A stretch of 64,000 nucleotides of DNA. Origin: Carettochelys insculpta. Taxonomy: Eukaryota; Chordata; Testudines; Carettochelyidae. Position numbers and translations under genes: made by a program. The stretch's first letter is position 1. Each line of letters starts with the position of its first letter. Below the pieces are notes generated by a model. The model saw only the letters and a program-made list of their open reading frames with translations. It made no database searches and was not told the DNA's origin. Positions 21,761-31,194 of this stretch are shown here, piece by piece. Where the stretch lies: positions 10,170,337-10,234,336 of the forward strand of contig NC_134158.1 of assembly GCF_033958435.1 (NCBI RefSeq), given 5' to 3'.

Positions 21761-22730
21761 CGCCAAAGCCCACCCCCCACGCCAAGGTCTGCCGGGCTGG
21801 GGTGTCCTCAGCCCCTGGCCGCAGCACGCAGAGGGGGTGGTGTAGAGGCGCTGCCGGTTTTCTCAGCACCAGCCCAGACTCAGCCTCGCCTGGGCCAGGT
21901 GTAGGGCCCTGGGGGTGTGGGCGCTGCGGGGCTGACACCCACGGGCCAAGGCTGGGGAGAGCAGCGTTCCCACTGCAGGCCGGGGACGTCCTAATTCCCT
22001 CTGCTCGGCACCCACCGAGTCAGGGCTGAGCCTGGGGGGGCAGAGAAAGTCAGTCCTTGCGGTGCAGTGACCCTGTGAGCAGCCGGCCATCGCCCCAAGC
22101 AGGGACCCCCCGCTCCCCGAGCCGGGACTTGCCCTGCTTTGCTGTGGGAAAGCCGAGACGCAGCCTGGCACAGGAGCAGCTGTGGGGAGGTGGGCGTGGG
22201 GGAGTTTAGCCCCTGGCTCATTGCACGTGTTCCCTCTCGTCCTGTGCTAACCTGACCTGTGTGCCTCAGTTTCCCCAGGCACAGCAGCTCCCTGCCGGCT
22301 GGGAGTCGCGGCTGCCTGTGGGGGGGGGGGCAGGGCCTGGGGACCCCCCCACCCCACGCTGTGCCGGGGGGATTCCCCGGGAGGCCCTTACACCCCAGGG
22401 GCCGATTTCCTGTCGGCCCAGCTACAGGCTCCACTTGTCCTGCCGGCAGACCTGGGCCGAGGCGGGGAAGCACCAGGCGCCCGGGGCTTGGTTGGAGCGA
22501 GGGAGGGGGAGGCTGGACACATCCATCCCCCGCCCCCCCCCCCGGGCTCAGCCCTGACCGCAGCTGTCTCCTTCCCCCCATGCCGCACCCCTCCTGCCCG
22601 GCCCGGCCCGGCCCCCTCTGACCCCTGTTCTCCGGCCCCCGCTGCACCCGCCCCTGCCCTGCTGCAGTCCGGCTGCACTCCCGGGCCTTGGCGGGGCCCG
22701 CCCCAGCGGAGCAGCGCTCCGGCGGCCGTG
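21761..22730. other. Unassigned GC-rich stretch
   Basis: No recognisable gene or repeat body. A short MIR-like phrase (gtgcctcagtttcccc) lies near 22260-22275. Confidence 0.35.
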
Positions 22731-23552
22731 GCTGCGTCTACACGTGCACGCTACTTCGAAATAGCGGTACTAACTTCGAAATAGCGCCCGTCGCGGCTAC
22801 ACGCGTCGGGCGCTATTTCGAAGTTAACGTCGACGTTAGGCGGCGAGACGTCGAAGTCGCTAACCTCATGAGGGGATCGGAATAGCGCCCTACTTCGACG
22901 TTCAACGTCAAAGTAGGGACAGTGTAGACGATCCGCGTCCCGCAACGTCGAAATTGTGGGGTCCTCCATGGCGGCCATCAGCTGGGGGGTTGAGAGATGC
23001 TCTCTCTCCAGCCCGTGCGGGGCTCTGTGGTCACCGTGTGCAGCAGCCCTTAGCCCAGGGCTTCTGGCTGCTGCTGCTGCTGCGGGGGATTCATGCTGCA
23101 TGCACAGGGTCTGCAACTCGTTGTCGGCTCTGTGGATCTTGTGCTGTTTAGTGCAAGTGTGTCTGGGAGGGGCCCTTTAAGGGAGCGGCTGGCTGTTGAG
23201 TCCGCCCCGTGACCCTGTCTGCAGCTGTGCCTGGCTCCCTTATTTCGATGTGTGCTACTTTGGCGTGTAGACGTTCCCTCGCTGTGCCTATTTCGAAGTT
23301 GGGTGCACGTGTAGACGTAGCCTAGACGTTCCCTCGCTGTGCCTATTTCGAAGTTGGGTGCACGTGTAGACGTAGCCTCTTAGACGTTCCCTCGCTGCGC
23401 CTATTTCGATGTGGTGCCGCGCAACGTCGATGTTGAACATCGACGTTGCCAGCCCTGGAGGACGTGTAGACGTTATTCATCGAAATAGTCTATTTCGATG
23501 TCACCACATCGAAATAGACTACTTCGATGTAGGCTTCACGTGTAGACGTAGC
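22731..23552. mobile_element. Non-autonomous DNA transposon (MITE-like), copy 1, 822 bp
   Basis: Terminal inverted repeats read GCTGCGTCTACACGTG on the left and the complement of GCTACGTCTACACGTG on the right. The interior is full of ttcgaa/tcgaagt palindromic phrases and carries no transposase. A related copy lies at 39651-40328. An apparent unoccupied version of the target is present at 24552-24655. The 3-bp flanks (gtg/atg here, ttg/ttg in copy 2) would suit a PIF/Harbinger-like element, but the superfamily is not certain. Confidence 0.85.
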
Positions 23553-24069
23553 ATGAGCGCCGCTTGCCGGGCTGGGCTGTGAACGCCCCGCTCTGCAGAC
23601 CCAGGCTCTGAGCATCGGCCTGATTTCCTGCAAGTCACATGGCAAAACCCCCCCTCCCCAGCCCCGCCAGGGACGGCTACAGAGAGCGCCCCCCCCCCCC
23701 CCAAGCCCTGTGAGCTCTGCAGACCCAGGCTCTGAGCATCGGCCTGATTTCCTGCAAGTCACATGGCACAGACCCCCCACCCTCCACCCCGCAGCTCCCT
23801 CTTCATCTTTGGAAAGTTGCAAAAGCGTCTATCGACTGAGCCATAACACACAATTCCTCCCCCTCTGCTACCGCCGCCCGCCGCCGGCTTCTGACTCCCA
23901 ACGCGCCCCCTTCCTGCACACACCCCGGGCGGGGAACGCCTCGGACACCCAGCGCTGGGTTCCCTTGTCCCGTGCCTAGAAACATTCCTCCCTTCCTTGG
24001 CCGGTGGGACCCTCCCACCCTAGCCCAGATTCCCACAGGTTTCCCATTGGTGGGTTTCTTTACATGCCG
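23553..24069. other. Paralogous short segments around the transposon target
   Basis: The ~55-bp phrase starting gctctgcagacccaggctct occurs at ~23590-23642 and ~23713-23765 and again at ~24603-24655. The rest of the stretch shows nothing I can name. Confidence 0.5.
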
Positions 24070-24400
24070 GGGGATGGGGATACACCCCCCCCACGAGGTA
24101 CCCCTGGATGGACGGCAGGAGCTAGGCTGGGGGTCCAGGTAACCCCTGTGCTCAGGGGATACACCCCCCCCCACGAGGTACCCCTGGATGGCTGGCAGGC
24201 GCTAGGCGGGGGGGGGTCCAGGTACCCCCTGTGCTCAGGGGATACACCCCCCAACGAGGTACCCCTGGATGGACGGCAGGCGCTAGGCTGGGGGTCCAGG
24301 TAACCCCTGTGCTCAGGGGATACACCCCCCCCACGAGGTACCCCTGGATGAATGGCAGGCGCAAGGCGGGGGGGGGTCCAGATACCCCCTGTGCTTGGGG
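24070..24400. repeat. 80-bp minisatellite, 4 copies
   Basis: The phrase gaggtacccctggatgg recurs at intervals of 80-81 bp, each copy followed by ggcaggcgctaggc and gggtccaggta. Confidence 0.92.
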
Positions 24401-24551
24401 AACCCTCTGAGCGTTAGTTGGGGTAAAATTGACCATTTTCCGCCCCGCCAGAACTCGTCTGTCCCCTCCTGTGACATTTTCCCACGGCCGCTCCCCGCTG
24501 CCCAAGGGCAGGTTTCCGCGCGGACCTCCCCGCGTTGTGTGTGTGAATTTC

Positions 24552-24655
24552 AGCGCTCCGGCGGCCGTGAGCGCTGCTTGCCGGGCTGGCTGGGAACGCC
24601 CCGCTCTGCAGATCCAGGCTCTGAGCATCGGCCTGATTTCCTGCAAGTCACATGA
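24552..24655. repeat. Unoccupied paralogue of the DNA transposon insertion site
   Basis: The sequence cagcgctccggcggccgtga continues directly into gcgctgcttgccggg. At 22712-22730 plus 23553-23645 the same sequence is interrupted by the 822-bp element. This defines both element ends and shows that the segment was duplicated before the insertion. Confidence 0.85.
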
Positions 24656-24721
24656 GCTTGGCTCCAGGCTGATGCTTGCGGGGCAGTTTCCTCTCTCGGT
24701 CCCACAGTTCCTGCTGAAAGG

Positions 24722-25133
24722 TGTGATGGAGTCGGGGGGTGCATGTGTGAGTCAGGCTGGAGGTCCGAGGCAAGCAGCAGCTCCCAGTGGCTAAGGATGA
24801 CCCTGGGGCTACAACTGGCAGGTGACACCTCTGCCCTGAACAAAGAGGGGAGCAGCTGAGCTGGGTTTTGAATCGGGGGCAGTTAGAGGCTGGGGGAAGA
24901 GGGAGCTGGAGGGAGCCAGCCGGAGGAGGGGGGAAGCTACACCCCAGAGGGGCCCCCCTCGGGGTCTTCTCCCCAGGACGGGTCGGAAGGACTGTCTCTG
25001 GCTGCTGTACTGTCGCTTCTGTGAGAAACTGGGCCTCTGTTGCCTAATAAACCTGCTGTTGTACCTGCTGAGTGAGTGTCACTCCTGCCAGCGGCCGGGG
25101 TGCAGTGCAGGGGGACCCCTGAACCCCAGCACA
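24722..25133 (+). mobile_element. Solo LTR, 412 bp, with 5-bp target duplication
   Basis: It starts TGTGATGGAG and ends CAGCACA, contains AATAAA at 25046-25051, and is flanked on both sides by AAAGG (24717-24721 and 25134-25138). No internal retroviral region lies beside it, so it is read as a solo LTR left by recombination. The retrovirus or gypsy family cannot be named from this alone. Confidence 0.78.
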
Positions 25134-25289
25134 AAAGGACAAACCCCTCTCCTGCGGCTTTGGGCACAGGCGCTAGAGCAGACAAGAGCTGCCGTCCCGT
25201 TTGCTCGGGGTGCGCTCCTGGGCTTTCCCAGCGCCTGTCTTTCCGCTGCGCCCGAACTTACCGAGCTCGCTAATAGCCTAACAGAGCTG

Positions 25290-26715
25290 TTAGTGGGGGC
25301 TGAGTGGGAGGGGTGGCTGAGGGGAGCTCTGTCTGTGGGGGGGACAGACTGGTAGATAGTGGGGGCTGAGGGGGAGGGGTGGCTGAGGGGGGCTCTGTCT
25401 GTGGGGGGACAGACTGGTGGTTAGTGGGGGCTGAGGAGCGGGGGTGGCTGAGGGGAGCTCTGTCTGTGGGGGGGACAGACTGGTAGATAGTGGGGGCTGA
25501 GGGGGAGGGGTGGCTGAGGGGGGCTCTGTCTGTGGGGGGACAGACTGGTGGTTAGTGGGGGCTGAGGAGCGGGGGTGGCTGAGGGGAGCTCTGTCTGTGG
25601 GGGGGACAGACTGGTGGTTAGTGGGGGCTGAGGGGGAGGGGTGGCTGAGGGGAGCTCTGTCTGTGGGGGGGACAGACTGGTGGTTAGTGGGGGCTGAGGG
25701 GGAGGGATGGCTGAGGGGAGCTCTGTCTGTGGGGGGGACAGACTGGTGGTTAGTGGGGGCTGAGTGGGAGGGGTGGCTGAGGGGAGCTCTGTCTGGGGGG
25801 GGACAGACTGGTAGACAGTGGGGGCTGAGGGGGAGGGGTGGATGAGGGGAGCTCTGTCTGTGGGGGGGACAGACTGGTAGATAGTGGGGGCTGAGGAGCG
25901 GGGGTGGCTGAGGGGAGCTCTGTCTGTGGGGGGGACAGACTGGTGGTTAGTGGGGGCTGAGTGGGGGGGTGGCTGAGGGGAGCTCTCTCTGTGGGGGGAC
26001 AGACTGGTAGACAGTGGGGGCTGAGGGGGAGGGGTGGCTGAGGGGAGCTCTCTCTGTGGGGGGGACAGACTGGTGGTTAGTGGGGGCTGAGTGGGAGGGG
26101 TGGCTGAGGGGAGCTCTCTCTGTGGGGGGACAGACTGGTAGACAGTGGGGGCTGAGGGGGAGGGGTGGCTGAGGGGAGCTCTCTCTGTGGCGGGGACAGA
26201 CTGGTGGTTAGTGGGGGCTGAGTGGGGGGGTGGCTGAGGGGAGCTCTCTCTGTGGGGGGACAGACTGGTAGACAGTGGGGGCTGAGGGGGAGGGGTGGCT
26301 GAGGGGAGCTCTCTCTGTGGGGGGGACAGACTGGTGGTTAGTGGGGGCTGAGTGGGAGGGGTGGCTGAGGGGAGCTCTCTCTGGGGGGGGACAGACTGGT
26401 GGTTAGTGGGGGCTGAGTGGGGGGGTGGCTGAGGGGAGCTCTCTCTGTGGGGGGACAGACTGGTAGACAGTGGGGGCTGAGGGGGAGGGGTGGCTGAGGG
26501 GAGCTCTCTCTGTGGGGGGGACAGACTGGTGGTTAGTGGGGGCTGAGTGGGAGGGGTGGCTGAGGGGAGCTCTCTCTGTGGGGGGACAGACTGGTAGACA
26601 GTGGGGGCTGAGGGGGAGGGGTGGCTGAGGGGAGCTCTCTCTGTGGCGGGGACAGACTGGTGGTTAGTGGGGGCTGAGTGGGAGGGGTGGCTGAGGGGAG
26701 CTCTGTCTGGGGGGG
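25290..26715. repeat. 65-66-bp G-rich minisatellite (~1.4 kb, ~21 copies)
   Basis: Each unit has the form gtgggggctgagggggaggg, then a tggctgaggggagctctgtc segment, then a gggacagactggtagatag-like end. Two unit types alternate over much of the array (ctctgtc versus ctctctc, and ggtagacag versus ggtggttag). The plus strand has repeated G-quadruplex-capable runs. Long minus-strand frames here are repeat translations. Confidence 0.97.
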
Positions 26716-27257
26716 GCCCTGCATGGGAGAGTCCCACACCGCCTCCCTGGCGCTCGGCTCCGGCCTGGGAGACTCACATGGCTCTGGGCCCCTTTCCATA
26801 ACTCCAGGGCCAACTCTCCAGCCAGGCTGGCCGGCGCTCCCAGGCTGGGCTTGTACCCCTGCTCCCGAGGAGGCGCCTGGCTTCAGTTCTCCTTCCTGCC
26901 TTCAAACGGGCACAGTCACCCCTCCACTGCCTGCAAGCTGAACCCACAGCCTGCTCCGTGCCCTGTCTGCGCCCCCATACTGCAGCCTCATTACTTACAC
27001 CTCTGGGACGGGCTGGCGCTCGTGGCGTGTATGTGGTTCCCCCCAAGCCTTGGCCTGTTGTTAACTGTTTTCTACTCTCTTTGGGCCTAAGCAGGGGATA
27101 TGTCAATGGCGAGAAAAGTACCACCTAAGACGGCTGCACGGAGCTGAGCTGGATTGGATTCCCAGCTGGCACAGGGTCTGGTGAATGCTTCAAGTCCTTC
27201 TCCTTTTCAAATGGGAAAGGACCGGTGCGTTGTGAACACTGTGGGGCACCAACCTCC
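26716..27257. other. Unassigned stretch
   Basis: No gene or named repeat is visible between the minisatellite and the duplication arm. Confidence 0.35.
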
Positions 27258-28640
27258 CGCCCCGGTTTACTAATCACCTGCCCTTTGTACGCAGCTTGGC
27301 TGGATTTCTAAATGACCAGTGTTAATACAAACAGGAATTAACGCAGGAAAGTCTTGGAGCCCGCGTTCTAACGAAGGTCCTGCAAGATAATCCCCAGGGC
27401 TCCTCCTGGCGTTATAATCCACCAGCGTATTATTCGCACTGCCAGGCTGGGTCAAATGTGACGTCCATTTACGCCGCGTTCTTGTCTCCCACCGCGCCCA
27501 GCGTGGCCGGTATCACGGATAAGATCAAGAGACCTCTGCTGGAGAACGATGGAAGAACCTACCCCTGGGGTTTGCTCCTTTCCTGAGCCCCCCGCCTGCT
27601 GGCAATTGGCGTGTGCCCCACAGGAGGAGTTTATTTGTGCGCACGACATCCGTGTGTGCATTTTTGACCCTGACTATTGCAAATCCGAATATCCCCAAAC
27701 TCCCTGTGAACAGCCCCTCGCTGTGTGAATGCTCCTGTGTTCTCGCCCCCCTCGCGTAGCTGAGGGCAGTGTAAGCCCCCAGCGCCTGCTGTGAGAAGCA
27801 TTTTCTCCGGGCGGGCTCTGGAGTGGTTGGCTTTCACTTTCAGTGAGCGTCTCCTTCTTCTGGGGGAGCTGGGAAAGTGCGAATTGTTCTACTCAATATA
27901 TTACCGGTGAGAGGGGCCTTTTCCTCGCGCGCGACGATGGAGGAGTTTCACACCGTGTTACTCTTGCATAGCCTCTGAGAGACGACTTCATGTGCTGCGA
28001 AAGAAAGTTCCAGCCCAAGCCCCACGTCTAAAACAGCGACTCGGGGGGCGGGTCCTTTGCCTTCCAGGGGCACCGGATTCATTTCTGGCTCAGATCTATT
28101 CCTGGTGCGATGGGTGTGCTGGGGGAGTCGGGGGGTGGGGGGACGCACACCCTGACAGTCTGGGGCCTACCAAACCGGCACCCAGGTAGTAAAATGAGCC
28201 GATGTGGGGCTGGGGGGGAGTCGGAAGCCTTGGGGCTGGGTTCCCTTTAGGGACCAGGATTTTAAGGGACAAGCAAACGGCCCAGAGGCCGAGCTTAGAC
28301 ACAGAATAAGGCCACCAGAGGGCAGCACAGCCCAAGAGAGCAGAGAACAGGCTGTGGCTGCTGGGCACAGACTGAGAACCGACCCAGCTCGTGTCACAGG
28401 TCAGGCTGAGCAGATGCCAGTGTTGGCCAGAGTGCTAGAGAATGACACGCCAGAGGCCCGGGCTCCTTTCCGTCACCTTTGCTTTATTGATTCAGCACCA
28501 CAGAGCAAATGGCAGGAAGGAATTGCAGCAGAAACATGTTGCAAAGAAAAACTCCCTTCGTTCCCCCCGCCAGCACAGAGCAGCAGGGAGCCAGCAATTC
28601 AGAGCTGATCCCCAGACTCAGCCTGTGCTACCCACGAGAT
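27258..28640 (-). repeat. Inverted duplication, arm B (~1.38 kb)
   Basis: This is the reverse complement of 3665-5015, nearly identical over most of its length, with a small extra segment near 28560-28590. It carries the CTCF-like motif on the plus strand at 28310-28326. Its distal edge (near 28632) is replaced by a Penelope-like element fragment, which hides the true original end. Confidence 0.85.
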
Positions 28641-29085
28641 CTGCTAATGACCTAAAAGTTCGCATCTTACTGAAGAGGAATTTTCACAGCAGTTTGGAAG
28701 GAGAGGCTGCTGAACTCTCCTTTCTATTCAAATTTGACACATTAACACGTGGTTTGAGTGGGGATGGGAATTTTCTAGGCTTTTATAGGGGCTCTTTTGC
28801 ATACTTGGCTTTATCTAATTCTTCACACGCACACCCTTCTGCCCCTCTACTCTCTGAATTGCTCACCTTGATAATATTTTTCTGCTTTGTCAACCTTGAT
28901 TACTATTGTTGGTTTTCTGTGCCTTACATATTGAGTCTGTTCTGGTACGGCTCTGGTCTGAAGAAGTGGGTCTGCCTCATGAAAGTTCATCACCTAATAG
29001 ATTATTTTGTTAGTCTTTAAAGTGCTGCTGGATTGCTTTTTTGTTTGATAGTATATAGACTAGCACGGCTCCCTCTCTGTTACTA
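28632..29085 (+). mobile_element. Penelope-like element 3' end (copy at 28.6 kb)
   Basis: It starts in the PLE coding region just after the GIY-YIG core (NDLKVRILLKRNFHSSLEGE, AAELSFLFKFDTL) and runs through the 3' UTR to the terminal tail (gaagaagtgggtctgcctca, agattattttgttagtcttt, ctagcacggctccctc). It is 5'-truncated, with coding remnant only. Confidence 0.88.
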
Positions 29086-30599
29086 TTCAACATGCAAAAA
29101 GAACTAAGTCTTAACTACTGAGTCCAGACTAGTAACTAACTCCTAATGTTTGACATGTACGGAATTTGCATGTAACAGATTTCTCAGTGGATCGGGACTG
29201 GCTGGCATGTTGTGTTTATTTTGGCTTAGTAACTGACTTTGATCTGTCTGTTTTCACTTGCAATGATGGAAACCCTATTCTTTATACTCAGCAAAAGCTC
29301 TTTTGGTCTTTATCAAGTCTGGTGTAAATATTTGTCACTGTGGAATGGAGGCAACCACTGGGCATGCCTCCCATTCATTGATAAAGTGGGGAGACCTTAG
29401 GAGTTTACCCCATGTAAAACTCCTACACAGAGTACAAAGGGGTTTTGGTCCCTTTTGGGGGCTGGTTTCCTGGGTGCTGAACCTTCTCAGAGCTGAACTG
29501 GTGCAGCGTCTGAGTTTCTTCCCAGGGCGTGGAAATGGCAGCTCTGTGCCTTGGAGGGGAGAGACCAGAGCTTCTGACCCAGCAGGACAAGGGCAGGTAG
29601 AGAGGCACTGTGGCATGGCCAGCGCACCGGGGACAACCTCAAGGGGACCTCTGTGAGTGAACCTGTCACAGAGTCATGCACCAAACTCCCTTAGCTGGAC
29701 CTGGCTACTCAGGAGACGACTCTGCAAACCAGCCAGCCTGGGCCCTTCGAGCCGGTGGGAGAATTGGCAGCAGCCGGAGCTTTGGGCACCCTGGTGCTCT
29801 GCGGACAGGGTGGCGGTTAGAAGAACCTGTGAAATGACGGAGGTGGAGCTCATTTCTGGGCCACTATCCATCAGCCCCCCCCACCCCCCACGTTTGAACC
29901 AGGATCATCACGGCTGGTTTCTGGATCCAGTTGCAGGGGTGGATTCGAACACCTTCAAGGCGGCTGCTGAGCCGCTCGGGTCTCTCGTCGGAGAACAAAT
30001 ATCACGCATGACCCCGTTTCCTTCCTCCGCCAGAGCCCTCCCCACCCAGCGTTATGTCGGTACAAGGCCGAGGATGGGTGTCTGTCGGGAGTCGGGGCCG
30101 GTCCAACGCTTCCCAGCAGCACTGAGGTTCTAGCAGGAAAACTTTCATCTGCTCAAAGGGGCGTTTGGAGCTGGACAATTCGAGACCACCTCTAAGTTCT
30201 CCCTTCTTCCTCCTCGCCCAGGCCCTTCCGCCGATGGTTACACAGCGAGTGTTCCTCCGCAGAGATCACACCAAGACGTCTCCCACTTCCCTTCGCCGCT
30301 TCCTCACTGCATTCTGCCTCTCACTCGCAGGAGCCCGTCTGCACCTTCCAATCTGCAAGCTTGTTAACATTGTCACTGGGAATTAGGTGTATCATAATGG
30401 AGCCTACTAAGCAATGCAGTTCATGGTACCATTGGGCCGGGCGCTGCACAGACACACAGCGAGAGACAGTCTATGTGTTGCAGGCATTACAATGAACTAG
30501 GGTAGGGTGAAGGGGTACATTACGCACCCAGGGATGATGCCAGGTTAACTGCGGCACCCTTTTGTGGGAGGGTGGAGTTTCCTTGGAAGAACATTGGCG
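29086..30599. other. Gene-free stretch
   Basis: No conserved frame. Positions 29086-29330 are relatively AT-rich. A single reversed copy of the 67-bp unit lies at ~30432-30472. Confidence 0.4.
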
Positions 30600-30840
30600 T
30601 TAGCTCCAGAAATCAGGAAGGACCCAGAGAGGGTCCCGGAGGACAGGGCAGGAGAGATCCGAGGGCAGGTATGGGGTGAGGCTGAGGTGCAGAGAGGGAC
30701 CAGGAGGACAGGGCAGGAGAGATCCGAGGGCAGGTGCAGGGTGAGGCTGAGTTGAAGCTGCTGCAGGACAGGGCAGGAGAGATCCGAGGGCAGGTGTGGG
30801 GTGAGGCTGAGGTGAAGCCACTGCAGAACAGGGCCCAGGC
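30600..30840. repeat. ~60-bp minisatellite, about 4 copies
   Basis: The phrase gacagggcaggagagatccg followed by agggcaggt recurs at ~30641, 30708 and 30768, with partial flanking copies. Confidence 0.88.
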
Positions 30841-31194
30841 TGGGGCTGCAGCAAACAGCCAATGAACCCGCCCCCAGGAAAAGCAGGCAGCCAACCAAGC
30901 CCAGGCGGCTATTTCAGGCTCCCCGTGTGAGCCCCCGATCGGTTTCACTGCCCCGCTCTGAACTGCCTGAGTTCTGCCCGTCGCTGCCTGCTGCCCAGCG
31001 GGGGCCCTGGCACCTGGGCACCGGTGAGATTTGCTGCACCGGGGGTCTGCTAGAGCCAAGGAGCGTGTTCCAGGTAGGGCGGCTCGCGGGCTGGTCGGCC
31101 CCCTGGAGCAGAAAGGTGATCCCGAGCTCTCAGCCCCTGGCTCAGGTCCAGCTCGGTGCTAATGACTGGAGCAGACAGCCGGGGGCCAGGGTGG

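Noticed and set aside
21173..21904. 243-codon plus-strand frame in the CpG-rich segment
   Set aside because: Composition typical of stop-poor GC-rich DNA, and overlapping frames are equally open; kept only as a possible promoter region.
25421..26737. 438-codon minus-strand frame rich in Pro, Ser and Gln
   Set aside because: Entirely inside the 65-66-bp G-rich array; periodic translation only.
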